NCBI GenBank assembly: GCA_023078685.1
Contig: JALGAS010000002.1
Coordinates: 2,232,001 to 2,296,000, forward strand
From: Neopestalotiopsis rosae
Lineage: Eukaryota > Ascomycota > Sordariomycetes > Amphisphaeriales > Sporocadaceae
Reading direction: 5' to 3'
DNA length: 64,000 nucleotides
Made by a program: the position numbers and the translations under genes. This document shows, one piece after another, positions 37,259-47,100 of the stretch. Below the pieces are notes generated by a model that saw only the letters and a list, made by a program, of their open reading frames with translations, ran no database searches and was not told the DNA's origin. Numbering within the stretch: position 1 is the first letter of the stretch; each line of letters begins with the position of its first letter.

Positions 37259-37911
37259 CATGACTTTGGAGGCTTGTTCTTCTCATTGGGTATTTTACGG
37301 TTCTGCAAGTCTGGTGGTCCTCTTCTTGGTGGATATCGAGTATGTGGCCCTTGCCTTGTGCATGGTCTGCTTTATGCCTAGCACCCAGGTACGTATTAAT
37401 GCATCATGTATAGTTCTTTCCTGCCATGCGCGGTCACCCTGGCTACATCGATCCTTCATGTGGCACAGTAAGTCGACGGATTCCGGGCCCTGCATTACTA
37501 ACGGGCCACGGTCATGCCGCATACATATCGAGCTAGCTCCATCTGGATAAGAAGAAGAGGAAGGGAGACAAAACTTGAGCCTGGTCCATTAATTGCCATG
37601 ACTTTACCGCATGCGATCAATGATTGAGCGATAGAGGTCTGCCGATATCCACAGGGACCTCGGTTGCGTCATGGTAGCAAGAGATTATCAGAACATCATG
37701 TTTGTCGGGATGCATAATGTCGCAAGGTGGTCTATTATGGGGTATCAAAGTCTTTTCATGGTGATGCGTTGCATCTAATATGCCGTCTGTGCCAATTCAT
37801 GAAAGTACAGCACAATGGACGACAAGGCGCCGGAATTGTTCTCGGTGCGTCGCAGTCTCACATTGTTCTGGTCTCTAAAAGTTGCCTGGGTGTATTGCCG
37901 AACTCGGTTGC
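37259..37911. other. Intergenic, no gene seen
   Basis: Upstream of the orphan gene and downstream of MED18. Short ORFs only, none with supporting features. Confidence 0.5.
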
Positions 37912-38763
37912 CTAAGGGTGTTGCCCCGGCACAGTTGGAGGCAACGGGATCCGCGGATCCAGAACACGCCTATCGATGGGCACAAATGTGAAGATGGGTT
38001 CGAGCTCAACTTTGACGTCTAGGAGCTCCTTTTGTGCCTGCCTCATCTTCTCGGGGTTGCTGTCCTCGATCACGTCCCGTTTGACCTGGAACATCCATTT
38101 CTTGGCCGGGTCTACTGGGGTGAGATCCGACCATGCCGGCAGAGCTCCTGTTGAGCCTGCCTGCTCAGGCGACGGCGGTATATAGTAGTTTCTGCTCAGG
38201 ACGAACTCAACATTGTCTCTGATGAAGGTATATGTCTCCTGGATGAGCTCTGTCTGGTATCTGTCGAAATCGGTTAGTTCAAGCAGGCTGGGACCTGGGG
38301 AAAGAGGTTGGATAGGTTGAACCTACGCTTGCCCGTTGCTCGCCATGGTAGCAAGCAGTCCTTTCTGCTCGGGGATGTCAATCTTCTTGCGATGTGTCGT
38401 TAACTGGCCCTTTTCCCTTGGTGGATCAGGGAAGCCTTCCCAACGCACCGTGCCTGCCATGGCATTCAGGTCAACGGGCACGCCAGAGCCAAAGTCCTTG
38501 TCTGGAAAGACTTCGTGCACCACCTTGTAAACATGGGACAGACGGCTCAGTTCTTTGTTCAAGTCCATCCAGAAAATGCCGAGACGCTGACTGGTCTGTA
38601 TTTGTTTGATGGCAGGCAAGCCCTTTGGCCGTGGCGGACCTGCAAAGTATGAGACGCGGTACACATTGCGACGAGCTGACATCCAGCTCAGACCCTGAAG
38701 CACTGCACAGGCCTTCTCAAGGTCGGCGTCCTTGATTGTGGTTGTGAGGAAGATCTCGTGCAT
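37912..38763 (-). CDS. MED18: Mediator of RNA polymerase II transcription subunit 18
   Basis: Two exons (38763-38327 and 38260-37912) encode 261 residues. The 66-base intron has a GTAGGT donor, a CTAAC branch and an ACAG acceptor. The start MHEIFLTTTIKDADLEKACAVLQGLSWM (written here only as its opening; key residues H2, L5, C19, W27) matches the fungal Med18 N-terminus. The middle holds RNVYRVSYFAGPPRPKGL. The splice joins SNGQA to YQTELIQETYTFIRDNVEF, and the end contains the typical KWMFQVKRDVIEDSNPEKM followed by a short strand-rich tail. Med18 (Srb5) pairs with Med20 in the Mediator head module and contacts RNA polymerase II, acting in the nucleus. Length agrees with fungal orthologues. 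High confidence. Confidence 0.9.
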
Positions 38764-40005
38764 CTTGACTGTCTATGCAGTGTCGCCCGCCGCTGTTTGG
38801 GTGTTTGTTTGTGTATGTCTAGGTAGATATGTAGACAGCACTGGGAAGCGTAGAGGCTAGCTCAGTGGAGTGGGTTCCGAGGAATGAGCTACAGCATTTG
38901 GCAGACTTTGATCAAGAAGAAGCCAGGATGGGTGAAGCCAAGAGGGCTGCTGGGACAGTGATTGTATTAGGATAATTGGGGCTCAGATGTGCCAGAGACA
39001 GCGATTGATTGTTCCTGAATGTCCACCAGGAATGTCGTCGCAAAGTTGATTGCTGGAGAGTGGTCTTGGAAGGTTGGCTGCAGGTGCAACGCGCTGTGCC
39101 GTTGGCTGCCAATAGTGCTCTCGCCAGTTGCGCACCAGCTGGCGTTTGGAACAAGCTCGAATATGCCATGCATAGGGCCACGTTCAGACTGCATTGTAAA
39201 AATTGTAGACCTTTATGATGGGATAAAGTTATTATATATATCTAGATCTGGAATCAGTGATACAATGGTTCGCATCAATTAGTCTGCATCATGGTTATAA
39301 CTGTCATGCAGCTGTGGTAGACGCAATCTATGCGTATGTCTGAACCGGCAGAGTATACACTGCTGTAACGTGTATCTTTTATAATCTCGTGCTTTACTTG
39401 CGTGGTGCAATGATTTGGCAGCAGTGTGTCGTAAATTTATCTGTAATATTGATTTCGAATACGTCCTCGTAATCAATTCGTGACATGTATTCAAAGACCT
39501 TCCTTGACGTTCTTCTGCAGAAGGGCCTTGCAAGCATGCAACGTAGACGAGCTCGAATCTGCTCGATGGTAGTCGGGTTGATGATTGCACAAGTTTCGAT
39601 CATCTTCAATCAATGCAGGTCAGCTCATCTGGGAGTTGCTACCGACTCATCTGACATTTTTTGAAGGGCAACTAATAAAATTTAGTAAGCTTCACATGCA
39701 ATAGCTACTAAAGTGACCTCGCCAGTCAGCCATCGGCAGTGAATATATTACCACTCATGCAAAGATAGCGATACCATTTAAAGCAAGATGAATAACATCA
39801 GCCGCACTAATATGGAATCAGTCCTGCAATGAAGCACTGGCGAGATGCTGCTATGTATACTGGTCTGACTGATCCGATTGGATCTCGCAACCACCACCAT
39901 GGCAGACCCACGCTCAACAAAAAATCAACGCAACAGCAATCTAGAACGTTTTCTTGCTTTTCTCCCCTAACGTGATTTACATAGCAGAAAAGGTGTTGCG
40001 TCAAG
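38764..40005. other. Intergenic, no firm gene
   Basis: Contains the MED18 promoter. A minus-strand ORF at 39394-39609 (71 codons, MKMIETCAIINPTTIEQIRA...) is mildly protein-like but has no family, promoter or splice support. Confidence 0.4.
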
Positions 40006-40239
40006 ATGGCTGTTCTCAAGACGGTCCGAATTGGGTTCAACCGCTTATTCAGGTCCTCTATGACGTCGAATCGCACTAGTTCAAGGTCAGGTCCCCATAT
40101 ATGGTGGAAAATGCAAAACAACCGAACGGATCTCACGGATAATCAGGGAACACCCGCATTAGAGTATGAGAAGTTGGCTGCCATACAGCCCTATCAGGGG
40201 GGCAGAGGCAGTGTTCCCGGTTGGTTCCGTATGAGATGA
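40006..40239 (+). CDS. Possible small protein, 77 residues
   Basis: A single-exon ORF with a good start context (TCAAGATGGCT). The product opens MAVLKTVRIGFNRLFRSS, a basic amphipathic stretch that could be a mitochondrial presequence, and ends GSVPGWFRMR. There is no cysteine, no membrane segment and no family I recognise. It lies just upstream of the lactate monooxygenase gene, so it could also be a chance frame in that promoter region. Low confidence. Confidence 0.25.
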   Translation: MAVLKTVRIGFNRLFRSSMTSNRTSSRSGPHIWWKMQNNRTDLTDNQGTPALEYEKLAAIQPYQGGRGSVPGWFRMR

Positions 40240-40283
40240 CGTTCTTGGCATCAACCTTATCCACATGTCTCAATGCGGCTGAG

Positions 40284-40290
40284 TATAAAG
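40284..40290 (+). promoter_or_regulatory. TATA box of the lactate 2-monooxygenase gene
   Basis: TATAAAG about 100 bases before the ATG at 40387, a good position for a fungal TATA element. Confidence 0.5.
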
Positions 40291-40386
40291 AGTCCATTGC
40301 AGATATTCTGATTTCAAGTATGAGATGTCGACCAAACAGTCAGACTCATCACCTCGCACACATACCAGACACTCATACCATTCGCA

Positions 40387-41655
40387 ATGGCATCGAAACA
40401 CCATGAAAGCGTGGCCAGGCGCCCCGAAATGTCCAAAAACAAGGACCCAAATCCCATTGAATACGAAAACACCATCTATCAAAAGGGGCTGAGATATGAG
40501 CGGCCACCCTTCACCTTTAAACCGCTGGACTGGGAGCGCCTAGCCGAAGAGCGCATGTCGGCCGAGAGCAAGGGCTACGTGGTGGGCTCGGCAGGAACGG
40601 GCGAGACGGCGCGCAAGAACCGCGAGGCCTTTGGCCGCTGGTCCATCGTGCCGCGGCGCCTGGTCAAGACGGACGGGTTTCCGGACCTCTCTGTAGAGGT
40701 GCTGGGCAAGCGGCAGCCGTTCCCCATTGCGTGCGCCCCCGTGGGCGTGCAGCGCATCTTCAACCCGGACGGCGAGGTGGCCGCCGCCGCCGCCGCCGCC
40801 CGCGAGCGCGTGCCCTACATCATGAGCACCGCGGCCAGCACCAGCATCGAGGACGTGGCCAAGGCCAACGGCGAGGGCGGCGAGCGCTGGTACCAGCTGT
40901 ACTGGCCGCCCAACGAGCGCAACGACATTACCAAGTCGATCCTGTCGCGCGCGGCCGCCGCCGGCTTCTCGGCCCTCTTCGTCACGTTGGACACGTACAT
41001 CCTGGGGTGGCGCCCGAGCGACATGGACAATGGGTACAACCCGTTCCTCAGGTCGGACCAGATCGGCGTGGCCGTGGGTCTTACCGACCCCGTCTTTCGG
41101 TCGCACTTCAAGGGCAAGCACGGCTGCGAGGTCGAGGAGGACATGGGCGCTGCCGTGGCCGAGTGGACGAGGACCGTGTTCCCCACCATGAGCCACTCCT
41201 GGGAGGACATCAAGTTCCTGCAGGAGAACTGGAAGGGGCCCATCGTGCTCAAGGGCATACAGTCCGTGGAAGATGCCCAAAAGGCGGTGGAGGTGGGAGT
41301 GCAAGGCATCGTGGTCAGCAATCACGGCGGACGACAGACCGACGGAGGCAATAGCTCTTTGGGCGTGTTGCCACGCATTGTCGACGCAGTAGGAGACAAG
41401 CTTGACATCTTCTTTGATTCTGGTATACGATGCGGTGCCGACATCGCCAAGGCGTTGGCCTTGGGGGCAAAGATGGTTTTGATTGGCAGACCATATATTT
41501 ATGGTCTCGTACTTGGTGGTGAGGAGGGCACTTCTCACGTCTTGAAATCAATGCTTGGCGATCTTGAACTTACCCTACATCTGGCTGGTATCGCCTCCTC
41601 ATCGCAGAAGCACCTGAATCGGTCGGTGCTTGTCAAGGAGGATGATTTGTTCTGA
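40387..41655 (+). CDS. FMN-dependent alpha-hydroxy acid oxidase, lactate 2-monooxygenase type
   Basis: A single-exon gene of 422 residues. It belongs to the FMN-dependent alpha-hydroxy acid dehydrogenase/oxidase family. Visible signatures are the FMN-site strand PIACAPVGVQ (113-122), STAAST (147-152), YQLYWP (169-174), Lys289 in PIVLKGI, the active-site SNHGGRQTDGG with His313 and Arg316, and the phosphate-binding DSGIRCGADIAKALALGA from Asp344. The N-terminal YENTIYQKGLRYERPPF and the loop LGWRPSDMDNGYNPFL are typical of lactate 2-monooxygenase relatives, which turn L-lactate and oxygen into acetate, CO2 and water. The actual substrate may be another 2-hydroxy acid. No peroxisomal SKL signal ends the protein (it ends EDDLF), so a cytosolic enzyme is likely. 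Codons are very GC-rich in the first two thirds and less so at the end. Confidence 0.85.
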   Translation: MASKHHESVARRPEMSKNKDPNPIEYENTIYQKGLRYERPPFTFKPLDWERLAEERMSAESKGYVVGSAGTGETARKNREAFGRWSIVPRRLVKTDGFPDLSVEVLGKRQPFPIACAPVGVQRIFNPDGEVAAAAAAARERVPYIMSTAASTSIEDVAKANGEGGERWYQLYWPPNERNDITKSILSRAAAAGFSALFVTLDTYILGWRPSDMDNGYNPFLRSDQIGVAVGLTDPVFRSHFKGKHGCEVEEDMGAAVAEWTRTVFPTMSHSWEDIKFLQENWKGPIVLKGIQSVEDAQKAVEVGVQGIVVSNHGGRQTDGGNSSLGVLPRIVDAVGDKLDIFFDSGIRCGADIAKALALGAKMVLIGRPYIYGLVLGGEEGTSHVLKSMLGDLELTLHLAGIASSSQKHLNRSVLVKEDDLF

Positions 41656-42403
41656 TCATAAACTGTATTAGCGTCAGTATTTGCGAATTGAGAATGATAA
41701 GTAATGTACCACTTCGTGAAATGAATAAACTTGCAGTAAAATCCAGTGCGAGCCGTCGTCGTAGGACTGAATCAATTCCATCACTCATATCGGCAGGTCC
41801 GAAGACCGCGTAACTTTCAGGACACGTGAATGATTGTGTATCCAGAGAATTGCTTGACCATATAAGCGATTCTTCTATGAAAGATCCACAGAATGGAGTA
41901 TCGTGAGACCAGCGAATCTTGTGGAAATGGGGCAGTCAGTCATGTGTTGAGATGTATCGTTCGAGTGCGTACTACGGAAGCCTGTAGGTGGCTCTGAGGA
42001 CAGCTGAGTGAACCGGGAAGCATGGTGACACGTTTTAATCTGTTCAAGAAAAACGGTCAAGGCACTGTCACATCTGAGATCATATGATAGACCGTAGTAC
42101 AATACAGATCTCCTGAAAGCTTGATTTGTACTCCATTGCACGGAGCCAAGTCGCGAACTCTGTCAAAATCGAGTAACGACTTAGATTAGATCTGTTATGC
42201 CGATCCCCGAGACATTACTTTTGACATGTACTACAGGCTACATCATTGTTGGTCATGACCACAGCGATTCCTTCTTGGGCAGATTGTAGGTATAAGACTG
42301 AGCCTGCGTCTACGTAAAATTCAAGCACATGGTCTCATACCTGAAATTTCCCACAGAAATTATGTTTCCATATAGTTGCGATATCCCCACCATCCCTCCG
42401 AGA
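41656..42403. other. Intergenic, no gene seen
   Basis: 3' UTR of the lactate monooxygenase-type gene and the promoter of the secreted-protein gene. AT content rises here. No further feature supported. Confidence 0.5.
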
Positions 42404-42890
42404 ATGACAAAACTTGCAGCAGCTTTGGCTCTCCTTGCTTTTGCGACCGCGCAAGAAGAGCCCAAACCCAAAGTCAACATCCCTAGCATCAACTTTGCCC
42501 CGTCGGGTTGGAGCAATTGCCAATGGATTTCGTCTGGCGGTCCTAGCGAGGAAAAATGCTATGAAACGAGATGGACCGATGGCCAGGGCGAACAACACAT
42601 ATATCTGGCCGCGAAAATCAACTATCCGCCCGGCGGTACTTCCTGTCAAGGTATGTTCATCATCAGGCTTGATTGATAAAGACCATCTCAAACTTGAGTA
42701 TCGTTTTGAAATCTTCATTAACAAATGTGACACATCTTTAGTCGTCCCATTCTCTGAAGGAAATTGTACTGGCGAAAGAGGCCAATCCGTCACATCGTCC
42801 ACCTGTTGGAATATAAGCGAATACAGGTCATTCAAAGTAGATTGCTCTGATCCGGGAAATGCCCCTGCACCTGTTGACAACGGTAATTAA
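42404..42890 (+). CDS. Small secreted cysteine-rich protein, orphan
   Basis: Two exons (42404-42650 and 42742-42890) encode 131 residues. The 91-base intron runs from a GTATGT donor to a TTTAG acceptor. The start MTKLAAALALLAFATAQ is a clear signal peptide, probably cut after AQ. The mature chain has six cysteines (SNCQW, EKCYE, TSCQ, GNCTGE, STCWN, VDCSD), enough for three disulfides, and sequons NCT and NIS. It is acidic to neutral and compact. This pattern fits secreted effector-like proteins of plant- or insect-associated fungi, but I recognise no family. An alternative ending exists: a donor at 42882 (GTAATT) and acceptor near 42951 (ATACAG) would add a hydrophobic tail (SVLWRLLAVLALAIHS), which would make it membrane- or GPI-anchored. 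The upstream in-frame ATG at 42329 is less likely because it would bury the signal peptide. Confidence 0.75.
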
Positions 42891-43104
42891 CTGGCTTGCT
42901 GGGGGTTTCTGTCATCATTTCATGTGTACATGCTTGATGTCTAATACAGAAGCAATTTTCTCGGTACTATGGCGACTTCTTGCAGTATTGGCACTTGCTA
43001 TACACTCGCACTACCATACTTTTATGCTTGTAATATGATTATTGCTTCATCTTATCATATTCGTATTTCCCTTTCCAGCATATGTGCAAAGTTACAAGCC
43101 TGAT

Positions 43105-44094
43105 TTATGATTGTACCATCTTGTTCACAGTCTCGTCCATGGTGATGGGCTTCTTCCCCTTTGACGCCAGCAGTTTTGTCAAGGTGGGATCATCAATGAA
43201 AGTCTCACCGTCCTTGAGGGCATCAAAGGCGCCGACCCACCACTGCACCGCCGACCGGTCCATCTTCTTCTCCCCGACGTAATAGTCTTCGTGACCCTGA
43301 TGATCGACGATAGTGACCCGAATGTCCTTGCCACCACTCCCGCGCGCCGCCGTCACCAGCGCCGCCGTCTCCCGCAGCGTCTTGGCCAGGGCGGGCGGCG
43401 CCGAGAGGTAAAACGTCTTGCCGGCGTACTCGGCGCTGGGAGCCACGAGCACGAGGGCGCTGCCCAGGCCCAGGTCCTCAATGGCGGTCCAGCTGACCTT
43501 GCCGTCGCCGGGGACCCGGACCTCGACCTCGCCCTCCTCGTCGCCCTCGTGGTCGATACCAAGGGCGGTCAGGGACTTTGGGTCGACGCCCATGAGGTAG
43601 AGCGGCCAGCTCTCGCTGTAGAGGCCCTCGCGCATAACGGTGACGGCGACCTTGTTCTCAGCTCCGAGGGACTCGAGGTACGTCTCGGTCCGGATGTGGG
43701 CGCGCATCACGCCGGCCTTGCTGGGGCGGCCAAAGGCGAGGGACGAGTAGTAAATGTGCCCGACGCCGGCGCGGAGGGCGGCCTGGATGGCGACGTAGTG
43801 GTGCTTCTCGCGGCCCTGGCCCTCGGGGGCGTCGTTGTAGTCGAGCTCGACCTTGGGGGTCGAGACGAGAAAGAACTTGTCGCACCCCTGCAGCGCGGCC
43901 TCGAGGGTGGCGCCGTCCTCAAAGGTCCCGTGCCGGACGGCGACGCCCTTGGACTCTAAAGACCCCCAGGTCTCGGACCCGGGTCGTGAAGAGGTGATGG
44001 CTACAATCTCTGAGGGCTCAGCGAGCTTGTACGACAGCAGTGCTGCCAGTGTGGCCCCGCCTAGTTTTCCTGATGCTCCGACAATGGCCAACAT
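43105..44094 (-). CDS. NmrA-like NAD(P)-binding atypical SDR
   Basis: A single-exon gene of 329 residues. The N-terminal Rossmann motif MLAIVGASGKLGGATL gives the GxSGxLG pattern of the NmrA/QOR2-like atypical short-chain dehydrogenases. VAITSSRPGS follows, then the AVRHGTFEDGATLEAAL strand-turn where these proteins bind the pyrimidine nucleotide. HIYYSSLAFGRP and the TVMREGLYSESW segment fit the family. No classical YxxxK pair is evident. Members include NAD(P) redox sensors such as Aspergillus NmrA and enzymes acting on quinones or phenylpropanoids, so the role is not settled. Convergent with the secreted-protein gene on its left and co-directional with the acyltransferase on its right. A TATATA stretch about 140 bases upstream could be its TATA box. 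Confidence 0.85.
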   Translation of the reverse strand: MLAIVGASGKLGGATLAALLSYKLAEPSEIVAITSSRPGSETWGSLESKGVAVRHGTFEDGATLEAALQGCDKFFLVSTPKVELDYNDAPEGQGREKHHYVAIQAALRAGVGHIYYSSLAFGRPSKAGVMRAHIRTETYLESLGAENKVAVTVMREGLYSESWPLYLMGVDPKSLTALGIDHEGDEEGEVEVRVPGDGKVSWTAIEDLGLGSALVLVAPSAEYAGKTFYLSAPPALAKTLRETAALVTAARGSGGKDIRVTIVDHQGHEDYYVGEKKMDRSAVQWWVGAFDALKDGETFIDDPTLTKLLASKGKKPITMDETVNKMVQS

Positions 44095-44865
44095 TTTAAT
44101 CCAATAAATGGTAGGTATTAGGTAGAGTCTGAAAAGTTTTGAATGAGTTCAAGGATAGTTATAGAGAGAATGTTACGAATAAGAAGGGAAACAGATATTG
44201 AAATGAACCCGAATACCATTCAGTGAGAGCAATATATAAATAAATGTTACTCTGCTGACTTTGCCCATCTGTCAGGTAGTATGCGAGTATAAACCCACTA
44301 CCCACTATAATAACCCACTATACGCCATGACATTTAGTGCTTGATAATCTGTCTCACGTGGGGCGAATTGCATCTTAACGCCGATAACAGTAGCCAAACT
44401 TGATACTTGAGCCTGACCTAGCTCTTTAGTGCAGGGCCAAAGGCTATAGTCGAGTGAAAATAGGCCAATGGCTTGTTACACTCTCCCAACTTTGGTCTTG
44501 TTTGCCAAGGATTGTAGTGACTTTGTCACTTAATAAGCCCAATTCGCAGCGGGAAGTAGTTGGCCCTAGGATGGTACATGCCTATATTCTCCATATTACC
44601 TAAGGCATACTCACGAAAGCGGCCACTGATCGTCGGACATTAGCTCATGTTGACCAGATAGATGGAGACATTGCATCTGGGCGTCAGCAGTATTGACCCT
44701 GAACCATGCGTTACCAAGACGATCAATGATTTCTTGCGGAGTTCTGCAGCGGACACCCTTGTTCATCTTTCGCTTGGCTACTAATGTTGTGGTCTGAGAA
44801 ATGATATCGAATTTCACGTCCATGGAAATTCAGCTGGAGGATTCCATAGTACACATCTGATGTTA
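44095..44865. other. Intergenic, one doubtful small ORF
   Basis: Holds the promoter of the NmrA-like gene. A minus-strand ORF at 44611-44823 (70 codons, start MDVKFDIISQTTTLVAKRK) looks somewhat protein-like but lies immediately 3' of the acyltransferase gene and has no family. A GTAGGTA heptamer is at 44111-44117. Confidence 0.4.
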
Positions 44866-46662
44866 TTAATTTTGCCTCAACTCGTCTTTGAAATATCCCC
44901 ATGCCTCCTTGTCCAAGTATACGGCGACATCGACGCCGCCGTCCTGATACATGGAATCCGCAATCACCAACGTACCGTCACACTTTTCCATGATCGGGTG
45001 CACATACACGGGTCTCTTGGGCCCCCCTCTGCCCTCGAAATCCACCTCGTACGCCCTCAGCCTCTGCCACGACGTGGCAATGAGGTGGCGGGTGCCCATG
45101 AAGCCCAGCCACAGCCGCTGCGGCGACACCTCGTAGGCGGCGTCGTGCAGGACCGCCGCGAGCTTGTCGGGCGTGAAGCCCGTCAGGGTCCTGCGCAGCT
45201 CCAGGGCAAGGTCGCCTAAGCCCATGGCCGAGTCTTCTTCTTCTTGTACTTCTTTTTGATCTTCATCAACATGTTTATCAGCAACAGCAGCAGAGCGCCG
45301 TTGCGGCGGCCTCTTCCCCAACAAGGCCGAGGCGGGGGCTCCAATGTGCGTCATGAGCAGCGGCGACCCCAGAAAGGTTTCGGGAAGCGGCCGCGCGACC
45401 CGGCGGCGGCAGTCGATGGACACGTTGAGGTAGACCATTTCCTTTCCGTCGGTGCTGTGGTTATAGCGCGCAAGGCGACTGCGCGCTCGCGTGATGCTCC
45501 GAAACAAGTGCGCCATGAGGGCGTCTGTCCGGGAAATGGTGGCGGCGGCGGCAGCAGCTCCTCCTCCTCCTCCTCCTCCTCCCCTCTGCAATGACGACGC
45601 GCCGGCCTCTTCCCGCGCCGCGCGCTGGAGCCCGAGCAGCTCCTCGCCCGTAAAGTGCACCAGGCCCCACGAAACGGGCCGGGCCAAGTCCCACGTGTGC
45701 CAGGGCGCGACCGTCGACGGCGAGACCGTCGTCTTGGCGAGCACCTCGGCGGGCGGGATGCAGTTTCGCGACGAGGCCACCAGCCAAGGCGAGTAGCCAG
45801 GCGCGTCCACGTCCCACCAGCTGAAGCGGTGCAGCGGCAGCGCGCGCGCCGCGGCGGCGATCTCTGCGTCGGCGGCCTCGCCGTTGATATCTCCGGCGGC
45901 CCTCGCGTCGAGCTGCTGCGGGTCAAAGACGGGCTCGTCAAAGAGGCTTGGGCTGGGCGCCGTGCTGCTGGCTCCGGTGAAGAGGGCCCGCGCGTTGGCC
46001 GCCCACTTGTGCATGAACACCATCATGGACTGGGCATCAGCGATCTGATGGGCCAGCTTGACGCCGACGCCGTATCCACCGCACGCGAATGCGTTGACCT
46101 GGACCGACATGGCGGGACGGTCATCGAAATCCTTTAGGTTGTAGAGGGCCAGTCTATCTGGTGATATCAGGTCTTTCTGGGGAAACGCGTCGCCAGCATC
46201 CCACAAGCCGGAAAAGAAGCTCGCAGCTCCCGATGGCGCAAATGATGCGATTGTGTAATCATGCCGCACGACTGTCCATTGTACGCCCGGATCTGTCTCG
46301 CTGCCGTATGTGAGCATGGAGCGGTTGAATCTTTCAGTGTGGTGCCCGTTCTCTCGAAATGGCGCCCAATGAAGCTGGCCTGCCCACTGCGGGAACGCGT
46401 TTAGAGTTTCCACAAACGAGTCCTTGAGTTTTTCTACAAACTCCTCGTCAACATGATCGTTTGTGGGCGCCTCGTAAAGCCATACCGCGCCAGTGTCTGA
46501 AAAGCGAGCACATGTCGCATCAAGTATGGATAAAGGAGTCTTGATCACTGTCGACAGCCGCGGCGAGGGGAATAGACGAATCGGCTCCTTAGTACTGATT
46601 GTGGTGGAAGCCATAAGTGCTGCAGGCGATGAGCTTATGATTGTTGATCTGTCTTGCAACAT
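44866..46662 (-). CDS. BAHD-type acyltransferase (transferase family, trichothecene O-acetyltransferase-like)
   Basis: A single-exon gene of 598 residues. It carries the BAHD catalytic motif HxxxD as HQIAD (His205-Asp209), in the context GYGVGVKLAHQIADAQSMMVF (key residues only), preceded by the family pattern FPQWAGQL. Near the C-terminus VDFEGRGGPKRPVYV stands where BAHD enzymes have DFGWG; the replacement by EGRGG is notable. These enzymes move acyl groups from acyl-CoA to hydroxyl or amine groups of secondary metabolites. The protein is longer than usual (about 450-500) because of an LQR-G8-A6 low-complexity insert near residue 365 and an acidic loop near residue 460. The first ATG or the one 16 codons later (46614) may be used. 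Next to the NmrA-like and monooxygenase genes; acceptor unknown. Confidence 0.8.
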   Translation of the reverse strand: MLQDRSTIISSSPAALMASTTISTKEPIRLFPSPRLSTVIKTPLSILDATCARFSDTGAVWLYEAPTNDHVDEEFVEKLKDSFVETLNAFPQWAGQLHWAPFRENGHHTERFNRSMLTYGSETDPGVQWTVVRHDYTIASFAPSGAASFFSGLWDAGDAFPQKDLISPDRLALYNLKDFDDRPAMSVQVNAFACGGYGVGVKLAHQIADAQSMMVFMHKWAANARALFTGASSTAPSPSLFDEPVFDPQQLDARAAGDINGEAADAEIAAAARALPLHRFSWWDVDAPGYSPWLVASSRNCIPPAEVLAKTTVSPSTVAPWHTWDLARPVSWGLVHFTGEELLGLQRAAREEAGASSLQRGGGGGGGGAAAAAATISRTDALMAHLFRSITRARSRLARYNHSTDGKEMVYLNVSIDCRRRVARPLPETFLGSPLLMTHIGAPASALLGKRPPQRRSAAVADKHVDEDQKEVQEEEDSAMGLGDLALELRRTLTGFTPDKLAAVLHDAAYEVSPQRLWLGFMGTRHLIATSWQRLRAYEVDFEGRGGPKRPVYVHPIMEKCDGTLVIADSMYQDGGVDVAVYLDKEAWGYFKDELRQN

Positions 46663-47100
46663 AAGTGAAAAGGCGTCATCACCAGCATCAGGAGAGTCGT
46701 TGCCATGTTACTTATACCAAATCGTGATCCCTGTCCAAAAGTCAGCAAAGAAGCTCAAATAGGCAACCCACATCGGATTAGCTTGGGATCCTTTTGATGA
46801 TGGGATATGATTCATTCGCTAGCTCACGGGATTTCGGGACATGCCGACCCCACATGTGTAGCACTTTGCGATGGTGTTGCTCTTGTTATCACCAATCACA
46901 AGTAAACAGAGTCACTCCTGGAAGAGTCCAGCTTTCGAAGAGTCAACAAGATACTGCAATTCTGTGGCTTTCGCATATAATACTAATAAACGCCCGTGAT
47001 GCTGTCTGGTACCCAAATGTAGTGATATCCCGTGCTACTCATCCCATCGTGTTCCATAATGCCCCCCAATACCCATGAAAATATCATATCATCTTATAAC
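46663..47100. other. Intergenic, no gene seen
   Basis: The acyltransferase promoter, directly after the 3' end of the xanthine dehydrogenase gene on the same strand. No other feature supported. Confidence 0.5.

Noticed and set aside
40540..41538. Minus-strand ORF of 332 codons opposite the lactate monooxygenase-type gene
   Set aside because: A shadow of the GC-rich codon bias of the real plus-strand gene; His/Val/Gly-rich with no domain.
45655..46137. Plus-strand ORF of 160 codons opposite the BAHD gene
   Set aside because: Arg/Gly/Val-rich antisense shadow of a GC-rich coding region.
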